From Cynocephalus volans (lineage: Eukaryota > Chordata > Mammalia > Dermoptera > Cynocephalidae), in assembly GCF_027409185.1 (NCBI RefSeq), contig NC_084461.1, forward strand, positions 144,815,001-144,879,000: a stretch of DNA of 64,000 nucleotides, written 5' to 3'. The notes under the pieces are model-generated. The model was not told the origin of the DNA and searched no databases. It saw only the letters and a list, made by a program, of their open reading frames with translations. Positions 24,100-35,160 of the stretch are shown in pieces. Both the position numbers and the translations under genes were made by a program. Each line of letters opens with the position of its first letter. Position 1 is the first letter of the stretch.

Positions 24100-25010
24100 A
24101 CTTTGCAGACCTTCCCTGTGTTATCACCTACCTTTCTGAAATGCATTCATTCCCTCCATCCTCACTGCTACTTCTATCTTTGAGGTGACCTCCACCTCTC
24201 TCTTCCATTTTTTGCAGCAGCCTCCCTCAGTTTTTCCCATCTTATACATTCTGCACAGGCAGACTGAAGCAATCAAAAGCATTTCACCATCATCCCCATC
24301 AAAGGCTTTCCATGGACCTCAGAACCCAATTCAAACATGTCTTTTAAGACCCTTTGTAATCTAGCCCTGCTTCATGTTCAGACCACCTCCAGCCACCCTA
24401 CACTTTACTCATTATGTTCTTTCTAGCCCAGTGGTTTCCAGATGTGGACCCCAAATTAGCAGCATCAGCATCACCTGAAAATTTAGAAATGCAAATTCTC
24501 CAGCCCTCCCCAAACCTACTGAATCAGAAAGCCTTGCGGTAAAGTCCAGCCATCTGCATTTAACAAGCCTCCAGCTGATTTTGGTGCATCCAACATTTAA
24601 GAACCACTGCTCCAGCCATTTCCAGCCATTTCTTGAGCATGCCACACCTCTCCTGCTGCCACAGTTCCGTACTTGCCTTCCCTGGAACACTCTATCCCTC
24701 CTCCCTCACCATCATCACTCCTCATTGTTCCTCAGGTCTCATCATTCATGTCACTTCCTCCAGAATAATCTCCCTGATGGCCAGTCTAGGTTGTAGGCCC
24801 ATCTTAGGACTTGCACAGCATCCTGCACTTCCCTCAGCCCTCAGCATTACCATAATAAATGCAAGTTGAGTGCTCAGTTGTTCCAATCCCAGCCCAGGTG
24901 CTGACTGCTTTATCCTACACACATTGTATCTCAAATGCCTAGGGAAAGGCCAGGCTCAGAACAGGTGCTTGGAATTTGTGGACTGACTAATTGAATGAAT
25001 GAATGAGTGA
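24100..25010 (+). repeat. L2, split by MER5A
   Basis: 'tttccatggacctcagaacc', 'gaccacctccagccaccctacact', 'tcttgagcatgccacacctctcctgctgcc', 'gtacttgccttccctggaacac', 'tcaggtctcatcattcatgtcacttcctcc' and a tail near 'gaatgaatgaatgagtgag' follow L2 3' sequence. The frames on both strands here are shadows. Confidence 0.75.
24429..24609 (-). mobile_element. MER5A (hAT-Charlie MITE), inserted in L2
   Basis: Bounded by CAGTGG (24429) and CCACTG (24609), the hAT-Charlie terminal inverted repeats. The flanks TTCTAGCC and CTCCAGCC match at 6 of 8 positions, fitting a decayed 8-bp target duplication. Confidence 0.85.
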
Positions 25011-25249
25011 GTACATGAGGAGTTGCCCTCTCCACCTGGTCCCTTATATAAGACAAAAAAAGAGATGAGTAGCTATGAGTAAAATGTTTTCTAGTTCACG
25101 GAATATGTCTGGCTTCGGTTGGAACTGACTCATTTCACAGTGGGCTGTAAGTAGTTCTGGTCTGCATAACATATGGTTGTTGTGAACCTGCTTTAGACTA
25201 ATGATGTGATATAAGCAACACTTTGCTTACATTCAACAAATTGAAGTCT

Positions 25250-25411
25250 GGGCCGACCCCGTGGCGCACTTGGGAGAGTGCGGCGCTGGGAGTGCAGCAG
25301 TGCTCCCGCCCGCGGGTTCGGATCCTATATAAGGATGGCCGGTGCGCTGCTCACTGGCTGAGCGCAGTGCGGCCGGTCACAAAAAGACAAAAACAAACAA
25401 ACAAACAAAAA
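25250..25411 (+). mobile_element. CYN-like SINE, GC-rich variant
   Basis: Starts GGGCCGACCCCGTGGCGCAC and has a B-box-like GGGTTCGGATCC at 25314-25325. A GC-rich segment (about 25280-25312) replaces the anticodon-arm region, and the second unit is short and GC-rich. It ends in an (AAAC)n tail. A perfect 15-bp duplication AACAAATTGAAGTCT flanks it (25235-25249, 25412-25426), so it is fairly young. Confidence 0.85.
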
Positions 25412-25598
25412 AACAAATTGAAGTCTTACGATATATCGAGTACTGCGCTGCGAACACCAAGTCTAAAGAACTCCTAATCTCTCATGTGCGACAGGCACAC
25501 AAACCATTAGAACTAGTGCTGCAGAATCACAGAGGAGGGAGAAGCGAGACAGGAGAGGGAAATTTGAAAAGATGAGAAATAAGGAGAAGGCCATGTTT

Positions 25599-26149
25599 TA
25601 TTATTATTATTATTATTATTTTGGCCTAAAACAACACAAATCTATTATCTTACAGTTCTGGAGGTCCTAAGTCCAAAATGGGTCTCATTGAGCCAAAACA
25701 AGGTGTCAGCAAGGCTGCATTCTTTCTGGAGACTCCAGGAAAAAATTCAGTTCCTTGCCTTTTCCAGCTACTAGAACCCACCAGCATTCCTTGGCTCATG
25801 GCTCTGTTTCTCCATCTTCAAAGCCAGCAATGTCTGGCTAAGTCCTTATGCTGCCATCTGTCTGTTCTCGTTCTCCTGTCTCTCCTTTCACTTTTTAAAA
25901 AAAAAAATTATTTACTTTATTATTATTGTTATTTTTTTACATTCTAAGAATTTTGTTTCAGAGCATTTGGGGGGGGAGTAGGGAAAGGGGCGGAGGATAG
26001 TGTGGGAGGAGGAAAGAGGGAGGGGTGTGGTAGACGCCCAAATTACCCCCCTCATTCGGGCCAGGAAGCCCAGGGGGCTTCCGACAGTGGCTTGGTTGTG
26101 GCTAGACTTCAGGGGGGCATGGCTGAGGCCCATGCCCACCCCGGGAGTC
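25599..26149 (-). mobile_element. Processed chimeric retrocopy (unknown GC-rich sequence plus MLT1)
   Basis: A perfect 16-bp duplication GGAGAAGGCCATGTTT (25583-25598, 26150-26165) flanks 551 bp. The left end is an (AAT)n-type tail when read on -. In sense order the insert starts with GC-rich unknown sequence (26149 to about 25985), then an A/T-rich stretch, then the 3' half of an MLT1 LTR (about 25890 to 25623) ending close to the LTR polyadenylation region. This looks like a spliced or read-through RNA that ended at an LTR polyadenylation site and was retroposed. Confidence 0.75.
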
Positions 26150-26393
26150 GGAGAAGGCCATGTTTAGATGGAGGTAGAGACTGGAGTGACAGGCCAAGGA
26201 ACACTAAGGATTTCCAGCCACCTCCAGAAGCTAAGGACTGATCTCCCTCAGAGTCTCCAAAAGGAACCAACCCTGCTGACACCTTGATTTTGGACTTCTG
26301 GCCTCCAGAACTGTGAAAGAATAAATTTCTGTCGTTTTAAGCCACCCAAATGTGATAATTTGTTACAGCAACTATAAGAAACTAGTACAAAAT
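26150..26393 (+). mobile_element. MLT1-type LTR, 3' half
   Basis: Continues through the retrocopy's target site: 'agatggaggtagagactggagtgac', 'ccaaggaacactaaggattt', 'aaccaaccctgctgacaccttgattttggacttctggcctcc', 'aataaatttctgtcgttttaagccaccc' and 'gaaactagtaca'. The 5' half should lie left of 25583 but is too degraded to recognise. Confidence 0.75.
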
Positions 26394-27185
26394 TGAATGA
26401 TGAATTGAAAGTAAGCTGTTAGACAATATAGGAGCAGAAAAAACAAATGTATGACATCATGAAAGTAGCATGTGTTCCAGGGACAAGAGGTCTGACAATG
26501 AAATACTGAGGAAGATAAGTCAATTCAAAAGGTAGGCTGTCACCAGGTCAAGAGGGCTGTGAATTTCATGTGGTGTTAGACACTGGAGTCACATTAAGAG
26601 GTGTTTGGATGTTATTGTGTCCAGCAAACTCAGAAATAAGGGAACTATCTTAGCTATTATCATTGCTATTACCCAGTCATAGAAGGAAAGGAACACTTTA
26701 ATACCAGCTGGGGTCTGGGACCCAATCTCCAGAGCAGAAGGGTAGCGATCAAGTTGGACCATGTATAAGCCGTCTTCTTCCTAAGCCTCAGACCAAAATA
26801 GACTCTGAGGCCTGCTCTCCCTATATCTCCTCCTCCCACCTCCAGTGGTATTTACCACTATGTTGCAGTAAAAACAAGCCAAGCCCACACCCTGCAGCAT
26901 CACCAGAAATGCAGCCAGAGAATCCAAGACAGATTGTGTTTAGCCCCCTTGTGCCCAGCATGGGAGCATCCTAGGTCATAGTTCGCAACCAGCTTTAATG
27001 TGGCAGAGAGAAACAAGTGAGAATGATGACAGCCACTCCCTTACATGTTCCTGCCTTTCTCAAACCCCATCAAAGGGTGCTATTGTATAAATTGAGAGAA
27101 ATACATACATACATGTATGTTTATATAAAGAAAATGCAATCCACATAAGTATTTATTATTTCTCATTTACTGAAGGATTTCTCTC

Positions 27186-27226
<41 letters not shown>

Positions 27227-28430
27227 GTCTTTTTACCTAAAATCACAGTTGCTTCCTAGTAACTAACATGTACTATGCTATCTAATCTAGCCTTTAATGC
27301 TGGGCTTTTGAACACATTCTGTTGTTGGTAAGATATACCCTGTCTTCAATAAATCCTGTAAACTATTTAATTGCAAAATATTGTTTGTTCAGAGCATCTC
27401 TTAATAGATAACTCTGTAAAATAAGATATTTTAAATGAAATCAAGATAAACAGATGTATTTTTAATCCTCAGGTTTGAATGTCAAGGGGCCAACATCATG
27501 AAATTTTTATAGCCATAAACAGTCTTTATCATCTTTGCAGTAAAGAAATCAACTCTATTTTAGTCTCCCAACAAGACTTGAAAACATCCTAGTCTCATAT
27601 TACTTTATGTCAGGTCATGATGAGACAGTGGTACAACATTGCAAACATATACTGTGTATGTGACACTTAATTCACCAACTCACCTGTTTAAGAAATTTTA
27701 CATGTGTTTATTTCCTTTAGACCCAATTCTGTCATTATTTCCTTTTGTAGAGTTACATGGGAATCTGGGGAGCTTATAAGTACCTGAAAAATCAACTAAA
27801 GTCATTTAATCTTCAGTCATTATAATTGCTGCCACTATCCTCATTGATTTTTCAGGGCCCCTTGAAGTGGGTGGCTTCTCTGCTACCATGTCAGTGGAGC
27901 ACAAGGGACTTTTCCTGGCCAAGCAGTCCCAGGGTTCAGCCTCCTGGACACACCACTGGCAGTTCCTTCTGAAGTTTGTCACTCTCTTGGTGGGAGCTGG
28001 GGCTGCTGCCAAGATTCTGTCACATCATATTGCTGTTGTATCCTGGCCTCTTACCACTCTAGGAGAGGGGCCAGTGTTTCCCTAATCATGCAGCTCAAAG
28101 TCTCTCTCATACAGTCTGCTGTCTGACTTTGCTAGAACTCCGCACTGCTCTATAATGAATGGATGAAAGATACCCACACATTTGCTGCTTCTGCTACCTG
28201 AATCTTCTCCAGTGAATATTGTGTCTCAGGTCTCATGTGTGTGCTCTCTGGTCATTGGCTCTTGTTTGCACACTAGACACCTTATCCCAGAAAAGGAGAA
28301 GATGTATCTCTGCCATAAGAATCACTTCCTATCAGTTTTATATCAGACTTTTTGTTTGTTTTGTTTTTTTATCTGACACTCCAAAGCTACGAAAAAGGAT
28401 TAAGGGCATTTTGTATTTCTTTTTTTAACA
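26394..28430. other. Intergenic; (CT)n microsatellite
   Basis: A (CT)n/(GTCT)n tract lies at 27181-27230. The GC-richer stretch 27850-28080 has overlapping 68-72 codon frames on both strands; I see no known domain and consider it an unassigned old repeat or unique sequence. Confidence 0.4.
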
Positions 28431-29322
28431 TGGCAGACTGAATACATGTGTTTATTGCCACTCCCTTCGCACATCCACACAAAAAAACAATAAAATATAT
28501 GTAAAAAGTAGAAATTCAAAATGCAAAGAATGGAAAGAGGAGAGAGCAAAGAAGACATTAACGTGTTTTTGAAAGATGAAAAGTAGATAGAGGAATGGCA
28601 ACTGATTTACCAGAGCTGAGGAAGCTTAAAACATGACTTCAGGAAAGAGGTTTGTGCAAACCCCCCCTCCCCCCACCCAAGATAAAAAAGCCTATTTAAG
28701 TCAAAGAAAAAGAAAACGAAAAACAAAACAAAGAACGAAGGGCGGGAGGGAGGGAAAAAGAAGAGAGGACAAAGGGAAGAAAGGAAGGAGTGACGAAAGA
28801 GAGGGAGAGAAGGGGGGAAGAGGGTGGAAAGGAAAGAGAGAGGGGGGAGAGAGAGAGAGAGAGCGCCCCCCGGGAGTCGATGGCTCCAGGTACCCTAAAA
28901 GACAGAGTGAGATGTGCATGATACGTTGAAAATACGGATAAGAAGCAGTTAAATCCCCAGACCCCAGGCCCACATCATTGTTCTTCCCTGGCCCCCACAG
29001 AACACTGTGGGGCTTTTTCTCTCAGACACTGCAGCAGAGAGGACCTGGACTCAGGAACACCAGGCACTGGGAAAGCAGGAGGAGGGCGCCTAGCTGAAAA
29101 CAAGGCAGCTGAGACTCCACCTCCCTTTCGTCCCTCACTCCCCAAACACTGTCATCTAAAAACTTATTTTAAAAAAATCTGCAGACAGAATATTAGAGGA
29201 TATTTTACTGGAGAAAATAAATGCCCCCAAAGAAGCTCTACAGGTAATTTTTGAGAAATAGTTTTGTGACTAGATCTCCCAGTTGTCTAATCAGCAATAC
29301 AGCACAGGTGATTATGCCCAAT
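28431..29322. other. Intergenic; long purine tract
   Basis: 28703-28863 is strongly purine-biased on +. 28796-28863 is all purine except one T, and ends in (GA)n followed by CGCCCCCCGGG. The opposing frames at 28633-28929 and 28701-28973 are low-complexity artefacts of this tract. Confidence 0.6.
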
Positions 29323-29525
29323 CACCTTGGCATAATTGACATTTTAGACCATATAATTTTTTGTTGTTTGGAGCTTTCCTGTGCATTGTAGGATGTTTAA
29401 CAGCATCTTTGACCTCTCCCACTAAGTGTCAGTAGCATTTCCCCAGTGGTGACAATCAAAAATGTCTCAGATATTGCCAAATGTCTCCCGGGGGGTGAAA
29501 TCACCCCCCAGATCAGAACCCCTGC
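29323..29525 (-). mobile_element. MER20 (hAT-Charlie MITE)
   Basis: The complement of MER20 is plain: 'gacattttagaccatataattttttgttg', 'ctgtgcattgtaggatgtttaacagcatc', 'acaatcaaaaatgtctcagatattgccaaatgtctccc', then the 'gaaatcaccccccag' end. Confidence 0.85.
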
Positions 29526-31119
29526 CCTACAAGGAAACCTACCAGTCAACAAATACCACAGACATAGACATAGCTAATTATGTTCTAATTCCTACAACAA
29601 ACAAAAATTGAATTAAGGATTAATTTTTGTTTTATTTTTTGGCATAACTCTTTTGATAAATTGTATGAGTTCATATGTCAGTCTTTCCTTCAGAGTCAAT
29701 TTTCAGATTTTTGTAAAATAGTCTAGATTTTTACAATTTTTCCAAGGGGTTTGCTTTATCCTTTGACAGTCAAATCATTCCTTTCTGAATCATTGATCCT
29801 GTAGTCATCCTTTTACAAAGTTTGCAAATTCATTTTGTAATCCACTTGTGTTCTACTTACATTATATATTCTGCTTGATAAAGACGTTGACCTGATGGGT
29901 GGGCAAGACACAAGTGCTAATGAGTGAAAGAATCTTTGAGATGAGACTAATTGCATAAGTGCTTGGTTCATTATCACTAATGTTCACATTATGATCCACT
30001 GTTGTAGCCATGGGGTAACTTGAATCATAAGCACCTATTAACAACAGCTCCTGTACCTATCACAGTAGTTTTGAGCTTACACATAAAATAAAGGCTCCAT
30101 TCTTCAGGAGAATGAAAAAGGAGAGTTGGTAAAATATTCTGGTTAACTGTTTAATATTAGGGTTTCCCTAACTTAACTTACAGCTGATGGGAGTAAACAG
30201 AGTGACAAGGAACTGTAACAGCCTATGACAGAGTGACAAGCAACAATCTTTCTTTTCAAACCAGAATAATAACCAATTCTCACAAGCCAATATTCAGTTC
30301 TAGTAAATTTCAGTGTTTGGTGCCAGTAATTAGACTGGAGTTTACATAAAAATATAAAATGTGTCCATTTCTAGCACTTTGTGATTGGCAAAGTGACAAA
30401 ATTGTGGAATAGTTCTTTTCCCCAGCTGTGAGGAACTTTCTCAACAGGCACCTATTGACCATGGGAATAATCAGACCTAGTTATACAAATGTCAATCACT
30501 TGGCTTTCAAGTTCAAAAACAGCATGAAAAAAAGAACTGCTGATATTGTTGGCACTCATTGCAACAGAATCATTCTTTCTCCATAAAATTCTAGGTGACC
30601 TTCCAATTCATTTCCTTCTGACTTTCCTTGACATATTACTTTTTCAACATTCATCTTTCAAACTGTCTAATCTTTACTAATTTTATAATTAGATGGTTTC
30701 AGAGTTTTAAAAAAGAGCCCACACTGATAACATCCTGACCAATTTGTATGGCAATTTTTCTGTTCAAGTTTAAGCAGCAATGATAAGGAAACTTATTAGA
30801 ACGCTCTCTTCATATCCTGAGATTAGTGAACTTGCAAAAATAAATTCTTCTTTGCAAAGCTTTGCATGGAAAACTTGGTTCACATAATTCTTAGAAAATT
30901 TATTATTTCTTTATAGAACTGGCCCATATATGTGGTAGTCTTCCTAGCATTTGAAGGTTATTGAACAAGATATGTAAATACCTCCCCCAGAGGTGTGCTT
31001 TAAAGCCTAAAGTTTCCACTTTGACATTCATTTCTTTAGATGTCAATGTTGCCGCATTAAAATTTGCATATTATTGCATATTACCACTGACAGCTTTGGC
31101 AGATTATATTTTCCAAAAA
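29526..31119. other. Intergenic, nothing recognised
   Basis: About 1.6 kb of AT-rich sequence with no supported gene or named repeat. Confidence 0.4.
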
Positions 31120-31720
31120 TGGCTGCAGTAATATTTCTGGTCTTACATACTCTTTCAGAACCTTGACACGTCCCACCAAGAAGTGGAGCCTATTTTTCCT
31201 CCCCTTGAATTGCAGTAGGCTGTTTCTCTACTGCCCTGACCAACAAAAAACAACAGAAGAGATGCTGCATTACTTCTAATACTAGTTCAGAAAAGACAAT
31301 AATGGCTTCTGCCTGGCTCACACATGCTATGTCTCTCTCTTTGTCTCTCTCTCTCTCTCTCAGTGAGTGTATGTGTGTTTACCACTGGAACCCAGCCACC
31401 ATGCTGTGAGAAAGTCAAGTTGCCACATTGTATTCTGGCCACAACCAAAGCTGAGGTTCCAGCCAACAGTCAGGATTAAGGCCACACATGTGAGTGAGTG
31501 AGTGATTGAGAGAACAAGCCTTCAGAGGACTCCAGCCACCAGCCACCAGCCACCAAGCCACTCTAGCTGCCTCTAGCCGAGTATAGCAGAGATGAGCTGT
31601 TGCCATGTCTAGCCAAATCTCAGATTTTTTACTAAATGACACCATTGTTTTAAGTCACTTAGCTTTGTTTTGTTTGTTTCTTTTTAATGTACCCTTAAAA
31701 ACAGAAGAAGACTAAAACAT
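31120..31720 (+). mobile_element. Old ERVL/MaLR-type LTR
   Basis: 'accttgacacgtcccaccaagaagtgg', 'gaacccagccaccatgctgtgagaaag', 'gaggttccagccaacagtcagg', 'acatgtgagtgagtgag' and 'attgttttaagtcacttagctttg' follow an old MLT1-like LTR. A (CT)n run lies inside (31329-31361). The subfamily is uncertain. Confidence 0.6.
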
Positions 31721-32281
31721 TGATACTGATACAGGTTAATCTTTCAGATTAGCTAGTTATTTGTAGTAGATTGAAGAACCATGAGGATTATAACATGGCA
31801 CAGATCAGACTTAATGAAGAGATAAAGGAACAGGGAAAATAGTGTAAGCAAAGCAAGACTTTTTCTACTTAGGGTGAGTAGGCCTAGTAGGGATGAGAAC
31901 AAGAGGGTCAGAGAAGGTGAGGAAGAGATAAGTAAGAACTTCCAAAGGCAAATTATTTGGGTGGGGACTATGGACTAGCATTCATATTTTAGAGCTATGA
32001 GACATTTTAAAATAAACAAACAGTGCCTATCTATACTTATTATTAATTTTTAAGACCAATTCTCCACCTCATGTTTTTTAAGACAGCAACTATACACATC
32101 AGAGTTTTCTATACCACTCTTACATATCTATAAAGATTATTTCAAAGGAAAACAACCATCTACACCCCTCTCTTGTACACTGGGAAAATTCAAGTTACCC
32201 ACAGCCTTCTAAGCAAATTACTCGCTGCTCTCAGGAAACTGCTGTGACTTTGTCCTATGGGATAAACACACACACACTCAC

Positions 32282-32323
<42 letters not shown>

Positions 32324-32408
32324 CTCTGTATATAACTACATATATAGCTATATAAATACCTACATACTTTTTTAGCTCAGCCACGGTAGGGCACAATAAA
32401 ATGTTACA
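31721..32408. other. Intergenic; (CA/CG)n microsatellite
   Basis: A compound (CA)n-(CG)n-(CA)n tract of about 57 bases lies at 32266-32322, followed by a TATA-rich segment. The 84-codon - strand frame over it is a repeat artefact. Confidence 0.6.
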
Positions 32409-32425
32409 TAATAATGAATGAATGG

Positions 32426-32608
32426 GGCTGGCCCCGTGGCTCACTTGGGAGAGTGTGGCGCTAGGAGCGCAGTGGCACTGAGCGCCGAGGCCGCGGGTTC
32501 AGAATATAGGGTTGGCTGGTGTGCTCACTGGCTGAGCACAGTGCGGGCAGCACCAAGCCAAGGGTCACAATCCCCTTACCGGTCACAAAAATAAAAAAAA
32601 AATTAATA
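32426..32608 (+). mobile_element. CYN-like SINE, GC-rich variant
   Basis: Starts GGGCTGGCCCCGTGGCTCAC, holds the extra GC-rich block around 32458-32490, and a second unit ending CCCCTTACCGGTCACAAAA. A perfect 17-bp duplication TAATAATGAATGAATGG flanks it (32409-32425, 32610-32626), so this copy is young. Confidence 0.9.
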
Positions 32609-32769
32609 CTAATAATGAATGAATGGCTAGCACAAATGACTTACTTTACTAATTGTAATTGTATTTAGTTTAATACTGCCACTATGGCCCAATTTCCCTG
32701 GAAGTAAATAAATTATAAATTGTAGAGTTTAGGCATCTTCCAGAAAAATATTACAACAGGAAAAAAACT

Positions 32770-35160
32770 GTATGAAAAGTTACTATAAAGAACCTAAAAA
32801 CAGGGTCTCAAAAACAGGGTCTCTGAAGCAAAAGCACAGAGTTGAAGGGAGAAATAGAAAACTCAACGATAAAAGCTAGAGACTTTATACCACACTTTCA
32901 CTAATTGATAAAACAATTACGAACAATATCAACAAGGAAACAGAAGACTTAAGCAATACTATAATCCAGCTAGACCTAATGCAATAGAGCACTCCACCAA
33001 CAACAGAAAAACACACATTCTTCTAAGGCACACCTAGAACACCCTCCAGAATAGAGCATAGACTAGGCCATAAACAAAGTTGCAACAAATTTAAAGGAAC
33101 TGAAATTATACAAAATATACTCTCCAGCCACAAAGGAATTAAATTAGAAATTAACAAGAGAAAGTTTGAAACATCCACAAATATCCAGAAATTAAACAAG
33201 AAACTTCTAAAGAACCAATGGGCCAGAGAAGAAATCAAAGGGTTGAATTAGAAAATACCATGAAATGAATGAAAGTAGAAACAATGTACCAAAGCTTGTG
33301 GGGATACAACTAAAGCAGTGCTCAGAGAAAAATTTATACCTTTAAATGCTTATTTCAAAAAAAAAAAAAAAAAAAACTCCACTCAGTGTCATCTTAAGAA
33401 ACTACAAAAAGATTAAACTAAAATCAAATCAAGACCAAGGAAGAAAATAATAATAATTAAATAAAACAGAGAATTTTTAAAAATAGAGAAAATTTGCAAG
33501 ACCAAAAACGAAAATCAATTCTTTGAAAAGATGAACAAAATTGACAAAGCTTTGCTAGACTGACCAAGAAGAAAATAAGGATCAAATTATAAAAATCAGA
33601 AATCAGAGAGAGGACCTTACTACCAATCTCACAGAAATAAAAAGGAATAGTATGAACAACTATGTGCCAACGAATTAGGTAACTTGGATGAAATGGACAA
33701 ATTCTTAGAAACATACAAACTCTCAAAACTAACTCAAAAAATATATAAAATCTGAATAGGCTTATAATAAGTAATGATAATAAATTTAGACCAAACATTT
33801 AAAAAAGAATTAAACCCAATTCTTCACAAACTCACTCAAAATTAGAAGAGGAAGGAACAATTCTCAACTCATTCTATGAGATCAATTTTTCCCTGGTAAA
33901 AACAAAGGCATCACAAGAAAAGAAAACACAAATCAATCAATATCTCTTATGAACATAAGTTAAAATCTTCACCAGCAAAATCTTAGACAAAATATTAACA
34001 TACCAAATCCAGTAACATATTAAAAGTATTATACCCCATGACCAAGTAGAATTTATCTCAGGAGTGCAAGAATAGTTCAACACATAAAAATCAGTCAATT
34101 TAGTACACCACATCAATAGAATGAAGGGGCAAAATATAAGATCATCTCAATTGATGCAGAAAATGCATCTGAAAAACTTCACATTCTTTCACGATAAAAT
34201 CACTCAGCAAACCAGGGATAGAAGGAAACTACCTCCACACAACAAAGATCATATATAAAAAGCCCATAACTAATATCATATTAAATAATGAAAGACTGAC
34301 AACTTTTCCTTGAAGATCAGAAACAAGACCCAATGCCTGCTTTCAACACTTCTATTCAATATAGTCCTAGCAAGAGCAATTAGGCAAGAAAAAGAGATAA
34401 AAAGTATCTGTAATGGTTAGTTTTATGTGTCAACTTGATTGAACTAAGGGATGGCCCAATAGCTGGTAAAATATTTCTAGATTTGTCTGTGAAGATGTTT
34501 CCAGAAGAGATTAGCATTTGAATCAGTAGACTGAGTGAAGAAGATTTGCCCTTACCAATGTAAGCAGTCATGATTTAATCTGTTGGGGGTCAGAATAGAA
34601 CAAAAAAGTGAAAGGAGAACAAATTCTGTCTCTTCTTGAGATGGGACATCCAAATCCTCTTGCCCTTAATCATCAAAGCTCCTGATTCTTGGGCCTTTGG
34701 ACTCCAGCCTTACATCAGATTTTCCCCTGACCCCGGTTTTCAGGCCTTTAGTCTCAGATGGGAAGTTACATCATAGGCTCTCCTGATTCTTGGGTGTTTG
34801 GATACAGACTGAATTACACCACTTGCTTTCTTGGTTTTCCAGATTACAAGGACTTCTCAGCCTCCATAATCACATGAACCAATTCCCATAATTGTATTAT
34901 GTTTCTATTTTTCTTCTTCTATAGTACTGTTTCTCTGTAGAACCCTGACTAATACAGCATCCAAATTGGAAAGGAAAAAGTAAAATTATCTCTGTTTTCA
35001 GATGACATGATCTTATATAGAGAAAACTCTAAAGGTTCCACAAAAATATCTTATAACTAATAAATTCAGCAAATTTTCAGGATACAAAACCAACACACAA
35101 AAATTAGTCACATTTCTATATGCTAACAATGCACAATCTGAAAATTGTACACTTAAGTGT
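32770..35160 (+). mobile_element. L1, ORF2 region, interrupted by an MLT2 LTR
   Basis: Degenerate L1 ORF2 from the endonuclease part ('acacacattcttctaaggcac', 'gactaggccataaacaaag') through the reverse-transcriptase part ('aattagaaattaacaag', 'gaacataagttaaaatc', 'catcaatagaatgaaggggc', 'caattgatgcagaaaa') to 'tttctatatgctaacaatg'. It has no long open frame. The - strand frames at 33.0-33.8 kb are antisense shadows. The LTR at 34409-34956 splits it. Confidence 0.85.
34409..34956 (+). mobile_element. MLT2-type ERVL solo LTR in L1
   Basis: It runs TGTAATGGTTAG...CTAATACA with landmarks 'tgtgtcaacttgattgaac', 'gtgaagatgtttccagaagagattagcatttga', 'cttctcagcctccataatc' and 'gtttctctgtagaaccctgac'. 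The 5-bp flanks GTATC (34404-34408) and GCATC (34957-34961) differ at one base, and the L1 reading resumes exactly after them. This is a clean solo LTR formed by recombination. Confidence 0.9.

Noticed and set aside
27867-28085. Possible processed pseudogene with a 72-codon frame
   Set aside because: No family match that I recognise, no A tail or target duplication, and an equally long frame on the other strand.
28633-28973. Opposed 90-98 codon frames rich in Arg/Lys/Glu/Gly or Ser/Leu/Pro
   Set aside because: Low-complexity translation of the purine tract.
33457-33798. 113-codon - strand frame
   Set aside because: Antisense of L1 ORF2; hydrophobic composition comes from A-rich L1 read backwards. 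The same applies to the - strand frames at 33023-33238 and 60116-60775.
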